From assembly GCA_029210325.1 (NCBI GenBank), contig JARGPU010000001.1:1436126-1500125 (forward strand): a stretch of 64,000 bases of DNA, in the 5' to 3' direction. The notes under the pieces are model-generated. The model had not been told where the DNA came from. It saw only the letters and a list, made by a program, of their open reading frames with translations, and searched no databases. Shown here in pieces: positions 42,880-53,620 of this stretch. The translations under genes and the position numbers were made by a program. Within the stretch, counting starts at the first letter, position 1. Every line of letters begins with the position of its first letter. This stretch comes from Alcanivoracaceae bacterium (GTDB lineage Bacteria; Pseudomonadota; Gammaproteobacteria; Pseudomonadales; Alcanivoracaceae).

Positions 42880-44912
42880 GCCTCACTCCCGGGGGCAGAT
42901 GTGACGTTCAGTTCCGCCATTTCCCAGGGCAGGTTGCCTGGAGAAATATGTCGGAAATGCAGGTAATTGCCAAACTGGTGCAGCATGTCGCCGATCAATT
43001 CTTGTTGATCGTAACCATAGACATCATAGGCCTGACTGCCTCGGCGCAGGAAAACCTCCACGCGCCAGTACTGGCTTTCATGGTCCTCACTGCCGGCAAG
43101 AGCGGCCAGCGAGAAAGCGGGCCTGGGTGCCGATACCAGCTTCAACTCGTAGAAAAAATTCACCCCGTCGCCGTGTACGATATGTAGCCGGCAACGCTGT
43201 CCCGGCTGGTGCTGAACCTCAGCATGCCACTGCAGCTGGTTTAGTGTGGCGGCCAGCTCACGCATGGCGGGGTAGCCGGTTTCTTCGACAAAGTCACTGG
43301 CCTGATCCTGATCGGGGAAGTTGAGCATGCGGTTAAGGCGTTCTTTCCAGCTGAGCGGATCGGGCACTGTCGGTTCGCTCTGACGTTGTTGCATGCTGTC
43401 CTCACGGTAGCCTTCAATTACCAATGCTCGCCATAAGCCCCAAGCGGACAAAAGCATAATCACGGCAAACGGCAGAGCGCTGGCAATAGTCATGGTTTGT
43501 AGCGCGCTCAGGCCACCTGCAATAAGCAGCACGGAGGCAACGATCCCTTCGGTGGATGCCCAGAAAACCCTTTGCCACACCGGTGTGTCGGTGCTGCCAC
43601 CAGAGGACAGGGAATCAATTACCAGCGAGCCGGAATCTGATGATGTGACGAAAAAAGTAATGATCAGAATAACGGTGACGAATGACACCACTTCAGTCAG
43701 CGGTAGTCGCTCATACAGCTTGAACAGGGCAATGGCTGTGTTCGACTGCACATCGCCAATCAGCGCCGTGTAGCCTTCGTTCATGATCATATTCAGCGCG
43801 GTGTCGCCAAAGATAGAGAACCAAAGAAAAGTAAACATGGACGGCACCAGCATTACACCGAGAACAAATTCGCGAATGGTCCGGCCACGGCTGATGCGGG
43901 CGATAAACAGGCCCACAAAGGGCGCCCAGGCAATAGTCCAGCCAAAGATAAACAGGGTCCAGTTGCCGATCCAATCGCCACGGCTGTAGGCCTGCAGGTT
44001 GAAGGTGCGCTCAACAATATGATTGAGATAGCTTCCGGTGTTTTCCAGAAAAGTTTCCAGAATCAGGATTGAGGGGCCAGCCAGGAATACAAAGGTCATC
44101 AGGGTGATGGCCAGTACCATATTCAGAATTGATAGCCTTTTAACGCCTTTGTCCATGCCGGCCACCACAGAAAAAATGGCCAGACCGGTAATAATGAAAA
44201 TACAAACCACCTGCACGGTGGTGCTGACTGGAATTGATGGCCAGAGGTAATTCAAGCCAGCGTTTATCTGGGTGACTGATAGTCCCAGAGTGGTGGCTAT
44301 GCCGAAAAGTGTGCCAAGAATGGCAAAGACATCAACGGTGTGGCCCAGTGGCCCGTAAATCTTTTCGCCAATAAGTGGGTATAGGGCGGAGCGCATGGAC
44401 AGGGGTAGGCCATGGCGAAATGCGAAGTACGACAGCACCAGGCCAACTAGTCCATAGATGGCCCAAATATGAAAACCCCAATGGAAAAAAGCAATTTGCA
44501 TTGCCTGTTTAGCGGCATCCACGGTTTGCGCTGCGCCTGTTGGTGGGTCGGCATAATGCAGTACAGGCTCGGCCACCCCGAAGAACAGCAGGGCAATGCC
44601 ATAGCCTGCTGAAAAAAGCATGGCAAACCAGACTGGAAAGGGATATTCCGGGCTCGAATGGTCAGGGCCGAGGCGTATGTTGCCAAAGCGGGAAATGGCA
44701 ATGCCGACAATAAAGACCAGGAAAATGGCCACCGCCAGCATATAAAACCAGCCAAACGTGTGAGTAATAAAATGCAGGGCGTCAGCGAACAGCTCGCCGG
44801 CAAGTGTTGGGTTGGCGAGTGTGCCGGCCACCAGCAGGAAACTGACAATCACTGCTGGTGCAAATACTGGAACAAGAATAGTTGAGCGGGGCAGTCCACG
44901 TTCTGCAAGCAT
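42876..44912 (-). CDS. BCCT-family betaine/choline transporter, BetT-like
   Basis: A 678-residue inner-membrane transporter. The BCCT core (about 1-510) has twelve helices and the family motif WTLFIFGWTIAWAPFVGLF, with the Trp/Asp-rich substrate region. The last 165 residues form a cytosolic domain like the osmosensory tail of E. coli BetT (677 residues), so it is predicted to take up choline or glycine betaine by proton coupling. The ATG at 44912 follows AAAGGAGG and is preferred to a GTG nine codons upstream. It lies between DUF4350 and MoxR, an unusual place, with a 52-base gap on one side and a four-base overlap on the other. Confidence 0.92.
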   Translation of the reverse strand: MLAERGLPRSTILVPVFAPAVIVSFLLVAGTLANPTLAGELFADALHFITHTFGWFYMLAVAIFLVFIVGIAISRFGNIRLGPDHSSPEYPFPVWFAMLFSAGYGIALLFFGVAEPVLHYADPPTGAAQTVDAAKQAMQIAFFHWGFHIWAIYGLVGLVLSYFAFRHGLPLSMRSALYPLIGEKIYGPLGHTVDVFAILGTLFGIATTLGLSVTQINAGLNYLWPSIPVSTTVQVVCIFIITGLAIFSVVAGMDKGVKRLSILNMVLAITLMTFVFLAGPSILILETFLENTGSYLNHIVERTFNLQAYSRGDWIGNWTLFIFGWTIAWAPFVGLFIARISRGRTIREFVLGVMLVPSMFTFLWFSIFGDTALNMIMNEGYTALIGDVQSNTAIALFKLYERLPLTEVVSFVTVILIITFFVTSSDSGSLVIDSLSSGGSTDTPVWQRVFWASTEGIVASVLLIAGGLSALQTMTIASALPFAVIMLLSAWGLWRALVIEGYREDSMQQRQSEPTVPDPLSWKERLNRMLNFPDQDQASDFVEETGYPAMRELAATLNQLQWHAEVQHQPGQRCRLHIVHGDGVNFFYELKLVSAPRPAFSLAALAGSEDHESQYWRVEVFLRRGSQAYDVYGYDQQELIGDMLHQFGNYLHFRHISPGNLPWEMAELNVTSAPGSEA

Positions 44913-44964
44913 GTCTGGTCCTCCTTTGAGTTTGCCCACCTTACCTTTTTTTATCGCTATTCGC

Positions 44965-46251
44965 TCAGATGCAGCGGCGCAGGTGCTGTAATAAGGCCAC
45001 CAGCTCCATCATTGCCGTTTCATCATTTGGCAATTCATCAAAGGCGCGCTGAACTTGCTCTTGACTGAGGCCTGATAGGGTCATGGCTAGTGCCATGCGG
45101 CGCTCAGGGTCAGCACCTCCGGGATGCCTGAGCAGCGCCCGCTGCACCTGCTGCCGTAATGGTTGCAATAGCTCGCGTCGCTGACCAATGCGCCAAAGAA
45201 GCGCTGAAGAAGCACGCAGGTGATCGGTGAAGTCCTGATGCGGCAGGCTGCCAGTCTGCAGAATGACGCCTCGCCTTGGTATCTTGTGCCAGAGAAATAT
45301 CAGCAGCAGCAACGCCAGGGCGCTGATCAATGGCCATCCTCGCTGCCATAACCATTGGCTCAGGGGGGGCACGTTAATACTTTGAACCCACCAGACTTGG
45401 GGGCTGTCGGCGCTGATTTGTTGAAGCAGGGCAGCATGGTCGAGGTGGTGCAGGCGGTCATTGTTGAAAATATCCAGACTGGTGAATAGCCAGAGCTGTC
45501 CTTCGCCAGCAGCAAGCTGCAGCGCAAGGTCATGGGTTTCATTATTGGCACGGCGCAATATGCTGGTATTGCTTGCTGGTATCGATGGGTCGTTATTATC
45601 CACCTGTTCAAACAGATCACGGTGGAGCAGATCAATGCTCGGTTCAGGGTCCAGTTGTAATGCTTCGTCGCCATCGTTAAGCCAAGCGTACTCTAGCTGC
45701 GCTAGTTCCTTGCCACAGGCAACTTCGGTGCATTCATCCATGTCACCGGATGAATCAAGGCAATGGCGGCGAAAACCATATTCGAGTACCACTACACCGG
45801 TGGCTGTCGGCAGGGGCAGGGCAGGGCGTCCATCTATATCAGGGTCGAACCAGGCGGTTACGCCAAAGTGATAGAGCAGCGGATCATGGTTGATTATGTC
45901 TTCCGTGCTTTGGTCTTCCGAGCCATCAATTGGCAAGGCATTGATGACTAGCCTGCCACCGCTTTCCACCCAATTGATCAGCGCCTTTTGCTGCCATTGG
46001 GGAAGGTGGCTGTGATGTCGCTGGATGATTAGTAGTACTGAGTAGTCTGGTAGCGGGAATAGCTCTGCGGCGGAGGTAATGCGACGGGTTTCTTTATGCC
46101 AGTTGTGCAGCAATTGCATTGCTGCTGCCTGTGGCTGGTTTGTCGGGTAGTCGTGCTGAACGATAGGCAGTCGCTCAAACTGACGCCATAGCAATATACC
46201 GGCGCCGAAGATCAGTGTGATGAGCAGTATTGATTTGCCAGCCTGCTTCAT
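44965..46251 (-). CDS. DUF4350-type membrane-anchored protein
   Basis: A 428-residue protein with an N-terminal membrane helix (LLITLIFGAGILLW), an extracytoplasmic part (about 30-300), a second helix near 305-325 (LISALALLLLIFLW) and a cytosolic helical tail. The segment PDYSVLLIIQRHHSHL to WVESGGRLVI is the GATase1-like core of DUF4350. The pattern is that of the third partner in RDD-SpoIIM-DUF4129-DUF4350-MoxR-DUF58 clusters. The ATG overlaps the DUF4129 gene stop by four bases. Function unknown. Confidence 0.8.
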   Translation of the reverse strand: MKQAGKSILLITLIFGAGILLWRQFERLPIVQHDYPTNQPQAAAMQLLHNWHKETRRITSAAELFPLPDYSVLLIIQRHHSHLPQWQQKALINWVESGGRLVINALPIDGSEDQSTEDIINHDPLLYHFGVTAWFDPDIDGRPALPLPTATGVVVLEYGFRRHCLDSSGDMDECTEVACGKELAQLEYAWLNDGDEALQLDPEPSIDLLHRDLFEQVDNNDPSIPASNTSILRRANNETHDLALQLAAGEGQLWLFTSLDIFNNDRLHHLDHAALLQQISADSPQVWWVQSINVPPLSQWLWQRGWPLISALALLLLIFLWHKIPRRGVILQTGSLPHQDFTDHLRASSALLWRIGQRRELLQPLRQQVQRALLRHPGGADPERRMALAMTLSGLSQEQVQRAFDELPNDETAMMELVALLQHLRRCI

Positions 46252-47777
46252 GGGGCGGTCTGCGCTGTTTTGGCGGGAGCGACAAAATGATGCTGCCAGC
46301 GCTGACTCAGCAGCGTGATCTGCTCAGTGCCGGGTAAACGATGCGCCCAGGCCACATCCATCCATAGTGCGGTGATTTCGCCCAGCAACAGGACACCGGG
46401 GCGATCAGGGTGGGTTTGCTGGCAATAGTCTAGTACTTCGGATTCCGTGGCGCCGGGTAGAACAGCAAAATTTGCAGTGCTGGCCAGCTGTGACAGCGTG
46501 CCGCGATACAGCAAGCTCAGGGCCTGACGATAGTTGCCCCGTTGCGCTTGCTCCATTACGGCCTGCTGAAGATCGTCCGGTAGCGATTCACGACGAATAT
46601 CCAGGCCAGCGATATGCGTGATTGGCGACGTGGTTGATCGCCATCGTCTCGGTAATGAGGCAAGCCAGTTACGGTAGTGCCAGAGCGTCCAAAGCAAAAG
46701 GGAGATGGCCACTGACCAAAGCACAATGCGCAAAATCTCTGCTAAAGATGGCAGTGATGAGTCGTCCCTGCCAGTTATGCCACCGGCGCCATCAAACAGC
46801 CAGCTGAGCAGTCGATATAGCCAGCTGTTCTGTGGGTCTTCTTCTTTTTCCATGGCGGAGTCTTTATTGCGCAGCTGCCACGTCTGCTCAATATGGGTGG
46901 GCATAAAATCGTCACCGGCGAGAATTTCAACTGCCTGTTGCTGTGCTTCACCGGCTCGTGGGGCAGCGCTGGCTTGAGCATCGGGGACACTGAATGCCAG
47001 CAGCGGCAACATGCACATCAGCAGCGCTGTGAGATTGGCCTGTCCACGTCGCTGGCCAAGGCGGCGTAGTCCTAACTCCAGATCCCAGCCTTCCAGCCAG
47101 GTACGTTTGTTGAGATACAGGGCAAAGCCACTGGTGACGTAAAGTGGCTCCAGTACTGACAGGGTTATGTACCAGGTAATCAATCCCAGCGTGGCGTTGT
47201 TGTTGCTTTGCAAAAACCAATCCACATTGCTGAGATAGTACTGGCCGGGTAGTAGCATCATCACCAACACAGTAAAAGAGTAGCTAAGCACCAACTCGAT
47301 GTGGGCCATCAGGAAGGTCAGCATCATGGCGCGATTTGGTGTGCCGATGGAGAGCACCCGACAACGTTCCCGATAGTCACGGCCGGAAAGTCGCTCAAGT
47401 TGGCTAATGGGTACTGAGAAACTTCTAGTCAGATAAAAGCGTCGCCATAGTAGCCAAGGCAGCAGACCGGGCAGGGCATAGTGATGAAAGTCTTTCAGTA
47501 GTGTGCCAATGGAGGCGTCCTGGTTAAATAGCTGGCGGGCGCAGAACTCTAGCAGTGGTCGTTCCATTAGCGGCTTTAGCCACCAAAATAGCAGCAGAGC
47601 CCAGGCATTAGAGCCGCTGTAGGTTAACCACAGCACAAGCGCTAACAGAGGCAGGCTGAACATCAGCCAGATAAGGGTAAGCGGCTTCCACCAGGCGCGG
47701 TACAGATGGGTGCCCATGTCCATTGCTTGCCACGGTGTTCGTGGCGCAATGCGGGCGTTGATGCTGTCCAGTTTCAT
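46248..47777 (-). CDS. DUF4129-domain membrane protein
   Basis: A 509-residue protein. About five membrane helices precede a periplasmic stretch around 300-400, one further helix near 415, and the C-terminal DUF4129 domain from about 440 (LQQAVMEQAQRGNYRQALSLLYRGTLSQL, quoted in parts). The ATG at 47777 is chosen since it overlaps the SpoIIM-like stop by one base (TGATG); an extension 75 codons longer would lie entirely inside that gene. It belongs to the MoxR/DUF58-associated cluster. Confidence 0.82.
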   Translation of the reverse strand: MKLDSINARIAPRTPWQAMDMGTHLYRAWWKPLTLIWLMFSLPLLALVLWLTYSGSNAWALLLFWWLKPLMERPLLEFCARQLFNQDASIGTLLKDFHHYALPGLLPWLLWRRFYLTRSFSVPISQLERLSGRDYRERCRVLSIGTPNRAMMLTFLMAHIELVLSYSFTVLVMMLLPGQYYLSNVDWFLQSNNNATLGLITWYITLSVLEPLYVTSGFALYLNKRTWLEGWDLELGLRRLGQRRGQANLTALLMCMLPLLAFSVPDAQASAAPRAGEAQQQAVEILAGDDFMPTHIEQTWQLRNKDSAMEKEEDPQNSWLYRLLSWLFDGAGGITGRDDSSLPSLAEILRIVLWSVAISLLLWTLWHYRNWLASLPRRWRSTTSPITHIAGLDIRRESLPDDLQQAVMEQAQRGNYRQALSLLYRGTLSQLASTANFAVLPGATESEVLDYCQQTHPDRPGVLLLGEITALWMDVAWAHRLPGTEQITLLSQRWQHHFVAPAKTAQTAP

Positions 47778-48742
47778 CAGCGCCTTCCCGCGGCAAACAG
47801 ATAGCCGAGAGTCAGTAGCCAGAGAACCCCGCCAACCGAGTATTTGATCCATGCCTCGAATTGTCGAGGCGACCAGAATGCTTCGATAAATGCTGCCAGC
47901 AACAGTAACGCGAAGGCTCCATACATCACCGTCATGGCTTGTGATGCGGCCAGACCTAATGCCTCCCTGCGTGACCATGGGCCCGGCGCCAACAACGCCC
48001 AACCCAGCCGTAGGCCGGCACCGCCGGCCAGAACAATAGCGGTTAACTCGGGAGCGCCGTGGGCAATGACAAAAGTGAAAAACGGCTGCTGGAATCCTGC
48101 GTTGGTCAGGTGGGCGGCTATGGCACCAAAGAAGCTGCCGTTAAACAGCATGACAAACAAAGCACCAACGCCGAAAAAAAGTCCGCCAGCAAAGGTGCGA
48201 AAAGCGATGCCGATATTGTTGTAGATGTAGTACCCAAACATGGTTACATCGTCACCGGCGCTGCGTTGGTTGCGATGCTCGGCTTCGGGGTGATACATAC
48301 TTTCCATCTGCTCGGCTGTGGCCTGGTCGAGCAGGGCATAGACCATATCAGGCTGGTTTCGCACCAGCGCCCAAAGCAGTATCAGGGAGACGCAGAAAGC
48401 CACCGCACTGGCCAGCTGCCAGGGCCACTGAGCGCGCACTGCCTGGGGAAAGCCGGCCAACAGAAATTGCTTGATCGGTGCTGCCAGAGGTAGGCGCGGA
48501 CGGTAAAGCTGGCGGTAGCCGCGCAGCACCAGATCATCCAGCCGCTGAATCAGGCTGAGGCTATAGCCGCGCTCTCGGGCCAGTGCCTGATGGTGACAGA
48601 TTCGCCGATAACTGGCAGGCAGCTGATTCAGCAAAGGATCGTTGGCAAGGTCGCCACGGCGTAGCTTTTCCAGTGTTGCCAGGTGCTGGTCGAGTTGCCG
48701 CCAGTCGGCTTCGAACTGCTTTTCAAACTGGGCTTGCTTCAT
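47777..48742 (-). CDS. SpoIIM-like (stage II sporulation protein M family) membrane protein
   Basis: A 321-residue protein with a soluble N-terminal part (about 1-100, QFEADWRQLDQHLATLEKL) and about six membrane helices. The block MFGYYIYNNIGIAFRTFAGGLFFGVG and then FVIAHGAPELTAIVLAGGAGLRLG (quoted in parts) is the SpoIIM/DUF95 signature including the HGxxEL motif. This family occurs far outside sporulating bacteria and next to MoxR genes. The ATG overlaps the RDD gene stop by four bases. Its function is not known in Gram-negatives. Confidence 0.85.
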   Translation of the reverse strand: MKQAQFEKQFEADWRQLDQHLATLEKLRRGDLANDPLLNQLPASYRRICHHQALARERGYSLSLIQRLDDLVLRGYRQLYRPRLPLAAPIKQFLLAGFPQAVRAQWPWQLASAVAFCVSLILLWALVRNQPDMVYALLDQATAEQMESMYHPEAEHRNQRSAGDDVTMFGYYIYNNIGIAFRTFAGGLFFGVGALFVMLFNGSFFGAIAAHLTNAGFQQPFFTFVIAHGAPELTAIVLAGGAGLRLGWALLAPGPWSRREALGLAASQAMTVMYGAFALLLLAAFIEAFWSPRQFEAWIKYSVGGVLWLLTLGYLFAAGRR

Positions 48743-49405
48743 TCCAGCCCTCGCAGGTATCGAGCAGTTGCCAACGCCCTTTGCTCAGCCTGTGCCGAAT
48801 CCAGCTCCGGCCAACCCAACGCACACAGCTCCTGGCGGCGCGCCGCAGACAGGCTGTCCTGTCGCTCCAGCAGGGCCAGTAGTGTCTGCTGGTCGTCCAG
48901 AGTCACTTGCCAGTCAGGGGGGGTGGTCTGGGCGACGGAAATTTGCTGTGGCGGGCGGCTGTTGCCAACGTGTACCACCATGGTGTTCGCCGCCATGTCA
49001 CCGAACCTCTGAAAGCGGCGATTGGAGAGCATGGCGACAAACCCGGTCAGATAGAACATGGGGAAAAAGTCGGCTTGGCGAATCAGGTTGCGTAGCAGGC
49101 TGCCGTTCAGGGTCACCGGGGCGCCATCCGTATGGGTGACGGCAATGCCTAGCATGCGCTTACCCGGCGTTTGGCCGTGGCGCAGCACCTCAAACAGCAC
49201 CGGATAGAACCATTCCAGCAGGAATAGAAAAATCAGCATCAGGCCGGCGGCGCTGCCAGTGCGAGTGGACATGACAATCAGCGCAGCGATATACACCGGG
49301 GCGCGGATTAGCAGGTCAATTAGAAAAGCGCCGCCTCTGGGGAGGATGCCTGCCGGCACCAGCGACAGGGTGGCCCCTTCCGCGGTACGCATACTCTGGC
49401 GATCA

Positions 49406-49413
<8 letters not shown>
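48739..49413 (-). CDS. RDD-family membrane protein
   Basis: A 224-residue protein. The RDD motif is visible as PRGGAFLIDLLIRA (Arg and Asp residues in helix 1) and later GQTPGKRMLGIAV, then helices to about residue 145. A soluble C-terminal region follows with no known domain. The start overlaps the DUF2069 gene stop by eight bases, and the stop overlaps SpoIIM-like by four. A later Met at residue 8 is an alternative start. Role unknown; RDD proteins often accompany MoxR systems. Confidence 0.85.
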
Positions 49414-50726
<1,313 letters not shown>

Positions 50727-50785
50727 GGCGGCTCAAACTCAGTGATGGGCCTCCATTGTAGTGTCGATGAGGAGAGTGGCAACCG

Positions 50786-52081
50786 ATGAATCAGCCTGCC
50801 AGTACTTGGCATGAAAGACTGCTACCTACACTGACAGTGGCACGGGATTTTTTCCTGTTTTTGCTCAGGAGTTTTCGCAATGACGGCTGCCGTGAGAGTG
50901 CTGCTGCACTGACCTATACGACGCTGTTTGCCATCGTGCCGATTATGACGGTGGCTTTTGCCATTCTTACTGCCATTCCCGCATTGCAGGAGCGCACTGG
51001 AGAGATTCAGGCGTGGGCTTTCTCTAATTTCGCCCCGGGCGCGGGTGAAAAGGTTCTTGAGTATGTGAATGAGTTTTCCCGGCAGGCGGGAAACCTGACC
51101 GCCATTGGTGTTGTTTTTCTGGTGGTCACATCGGTGCTCATGCTGAACACCATTGAAAAGAATATGAATCGCATCTGGCGGGTAACTACGCCGCGTAGCG
51201 GCCCCACCAGTCTGATTATGTACTGGGCCGTGCTGACCTTGGGACCATTGAGTCTGGGCGCCGGTTTAGGCATCAGCTCCTATCTCACCTCCATGGCGCT
51301 GGTCACCGATACGGTTGAGATGCTTGGCGGCATGCGCCTGTGGCTATCCCTTCTTCCTCTACTTTTTATGACCATGGCACTGACATTGCTGTACGTCGTA
51401 GTGCCTAACTGTCATGTGCCGGTGCGTCAGGGATTGATTGGCGGATTCGTTGCCGCTTTGCTGTTTGAGTTGGCCAAGGGTGGGTTTACCCTGTTTATCA
51501 CGTTGTCACCATCCTATCAGGTGGTTTACGGGGCCTTTGCTGCGGTGCCGCTATTTTTGCTGTGGATATTTATTTCCTGGAATATCGTTCTCGGCGGTGC
51601 TGAGTTGGTCCGCGTGATGGTGGTATTTGGTGAATACCGCAGCGAATTGCCACGGCTGCAGTCGTTGTTGCGATTACTGGAAATTCTTTGGCGTCGCCAG
51701 CAACAGGGCAGGGTGTTGCGTGTCCAGGAAGTGCGCAGCGTGCTGAAACTGGCGGGCGCCAGTCACTGGGAGGAGTTTCGTAATTTGCTGATGGATTTAC
51801 GCCTGATGAGGCGTACGGAAAACGGTGAATTTGTCCTTGGTCGGGATCTTGGCAATCTTTCCCTTATTCAGTTGATGGATATGCTGCCCTGGAGCATGCA
51901 GGAGGACCTGCGCGTCAGTGATCAGCATGGTCGACCTTGGGAGTCCCTGCTTGCGGCCCGTTGCCAGCAGGCCAGACAAGGACTGGAAAGCTCGCTGGAT
52001 ATAACCGTGCAACAGCTGTTTCGTGCTGAGCAACAGACAGAGCAAGCAGAGCAGGTGGATAAAGAAAATGAAGCAAGTTGA
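50786..52081 (+). CDS. YihY/virulence-factor BrkB family membrane protein
   Basis: A 431-residue inner-membrane protein with about six helices in residues 30-285 (SAAALTYTTLFAIVPIMTVAFAIL at the start, FAAVPLFLLWIFISWNIVLGGAEL at the end; quoted in parts). A cytosolic tail of about 145 residues looks like a winged-helix segment (RVLRVQEVRSVLKLAG). It was once called ribonuclease BN, which is now known to be a different protein. The gene pair with arsC-like/wrbA across a divergent promoter is shared with Pseudomonas. The stop overlaps the next gene by 14 bases. Confidence 0.9.
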   Translation: MNQPASTWHERLLPTLTVARDFFLFLLRSFRNDGCRESAAALTYTTLFAIVPIMTVAFAILTAIPALQERTGEIQAWAFSNFAPGAGEKVLEYVNEFSRQAGNLTAIGVVFLVVTSVLMLNTIEKNMNRIWRVTTPRSGPTSLIMYWAVLTLGPLSLGAGLGISSYLTSMALVTDTVEMLGGMRLWLSLLPLLFMTMALTLLYVVVPNCHVPVRQGLIGGFVAALLFELAKGGFTLFITLSPSYQVVYGAFAAVPLFLLWIFISWNIVLGGAELVRVMVVFGEYRSELPRLQSLLRLLEILWRRQQQGRVLRVQEVRSVLKLAGASHWEEFRNLLMDLRLMRRTENGEFVLGRDLGNLSLIQLMDMLPWSMQEDLRVSDQHGRPWESLLAARCQQARQGLESSLDITVQQLFRAEQQTEQAEQVDKENEAS

Positions 52082-52949
52082 GCTAACACATCATGATTTG
52101 CGCTTTCCTGCGCTGATGGCGGGAGAGGGTGAGCCGGTATTGCTGCTGCATGGCTTTCCCGATAGTCACCGTAATTGGCGTCATCAGGTAGAAGCCCTTG
52201 CCGAGGCGGGCTATTGCGCCATTGCCCCGACGTTGCGTGGCTACGCGCCGGATTGTCAGCCCCGTGATGGCGATTACTCGTTGCGTGCTGCGGTGGAGGA
52301 TGTTTGCGCCTTTGCCTCCCAGCTGGGTGGCAGTGTGCATGTGATAGGACATGACTGGGGTGCGGTAGTGGCCTATCTGGCTGCGGCACGTTCACCGGAT
52401 CTTTTCCGCAGTTGTACCATGCTTGCCATACCACCGTTGAAGCGCCTGCCCGCAGCGTTGCTGAAAGTGCCAGAGCAACTTCTTCTCAGTGGTTATATGG
52501 AGTTTTTCCAGCTGCCGTTGGTGCCAGAGTGGGTGCTGCGGCGAGACGGTCTGGCTGGCGTAGAGTGGTTGTGGCGACGCTGGTCGCCCGGCTGGGACTC
52601 CACGGGCTATCTGGACGAGGCGCGCCGCACTCTGGCGCAGCCGGGAGTTATGAGCGCTGCGTTAGGCTGGTATCGGCACCTGCCCAAGGTGTGGACTGAG
52701 GCTAGCAGAGAGGCTCGAGGTTGGTTGGCTTTGCCGGTGAGGGTGCCGACCATGGTGTTAGTGGGCGAGCAGGATGGTTGCATGAGTCCGCGTCTGCTCG
52801 ACCACACCATCAACCAGAGGGATTTCCCTGCCGGTCTGCGAGTGGAAAAAATTGCCGGAGCCGGACATTTTTTGCATCTGGAAAAGCCGCAACGTATTAA
52901 TGATCTGCTGATTGCCCAGTTACGTCAGTACAGCGGTGATTGGCCGTGA
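52068..52949 (+). CDS. Alpha/beta hydrolase, epoxide hydrolase-like
   Basis: A 293-residue enzyme. HGFPDSHRNWRHQ is the oxyanion loop of epoxide hydrolases and dehalogenases, GHDWGAVVAYL holds an Asp nucleophile at the elbow, VLVGEQDG precedes the acid and GAGHFLHLEKP carries the His. An Asp nucleophile rather than Ser predicts an epoxide hydrolase or haloalkane dehalogenase-type reaction. The ATG at 52068 overlaps the yihY-type gene by 14 bases, suggesting coupling. Confidence 0.88.
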   Translation: MKQVELTHHDLRFPALMAGEGEPVLLLHGFPDSHRNWRHQVEALAEAGYCAIAPTLRGYAPDCQPRDGDYSLRAAVEDVCAFASQLGGSVHVIGHDWGAVVAYLAAARSPDLFRSCTMLAIPPLKRLPAALLKVPEQLLLSGYMEFFQLPLVPEWVLRRDGLAGVEWLWRRWSPGWDSTGYLDEARRTLAQPGVMSAALGWYRHLPKVWTEASREARGWLALPVRVPTMVLVGEQDGCMSPRLLDHTINQRDFPAGLRVEKIAGAGHFLHLEKPQRINDLLIAQLRQYSGDWP

Positions 52950-53012
52950 TAGAAAATGCCCAGTTCATGGGTAGCAACTGGTGAACTGCAGTAACGAAAG
53001 TGAGGAAATCAG

Positions 53013-53606
53013 GTGACAGATATGCAGCAATGCCCGGATGTGGAACAGGGTTTGCCGCAAACTGGCGAGCAGTCTCTGGTGCTTGGTGGCGGCTGTTTCT
53101 GGTGTACTGAGGCCGTTTACCTGGCCCTCGACGGCGTGTTGTCAGTAACCTCAGGCTATGCCGGTGGCAGCGCTGATACTGCAAATTACGATGCAGTTTG
53201 TAGCGGTCTCACAGATCATGCGGAAGTGATCGATATCCGCTATGACGCCGCTCGAATCAGCTTGGGTCAATTGCTAAAAGTATTCTTTTGCGTCGCCCAT
53301 GACCCTACGCAGCTTGATCGTCAGGGTAATGACCGCGGTCGCCAGTATCGCTCGGCAGTTTTCTATAGCAGCGAGGCGCAGGCTAAAGTGGTGCGCGACT
53401 ATATTGAGCAGCTCAACAGTAGTGGTCTGTTTGGCGCCGCCATTGTTACTACTCTGGAGCCGTTGGCAGCGTTCTATCCGGCAGAGAGTTACCATCAGAA
53501 TTATGCTGCGCGAAATCCCATGCAGCCATACATTATGTTTGCAGCAACTCCCAAGGTGGCCAAGTTACAGCAGACCTTTCCCGAGAAACTGAAGCCGAGA
53601 AACTGA
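53013..53606 (+). CDS. msrA: Peptide methionine (S)-S-oxide reductase MsrA
   Basis: A 197-residue enzyme that repairs the S epimer of methionine sulfoxide. LGGGCFWCTEAV contains catalytic Cys28, and SGYAGGSADTANYDAVCSGLTDHAEVIDI, HDPTQLDRQGNDRGRQYRS (quoted in parts) are conserved MsrA segments. The start is GTG at 53013. It lies 14 bases before msrB, so the pair forms a methionine-repair operon covering both epimers. Confidence 0.94.
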   Translation: MTDMQQCPDVEQGLPQTGEQSLVLGGGCFWCTEAVYLALDGVLSVTSGYAGGSADTANYDAVCSGLTDHAEVIDIRYDAARISLGQLLKVFFCVAHDPTQLDRQGNDRGRQYRSAVFYSSEAQAKVVRDYIEQLNSSGLFGAAIVTTLEPLAAFYPAESYHQNYAARNPMQPYIMFAATPKVAKLQQTFPEKLKPRN

Positions 53607-53620
53607 CAAGAGAGGCCGCG

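Noticed and set aside
42876-44912. BCCT gene as a recent transfer
   Set aside because: Base composition looks like its neighbours, it overlaps the MoxR start codon and no insertion scars are seen.
50786-52081. Naming the YihY protein ribonuclease BN (rbn)
   Set aside because: That name came from an early misassignment; true RNase BN/Z is a metallo-beta-lactamase-fold protein.
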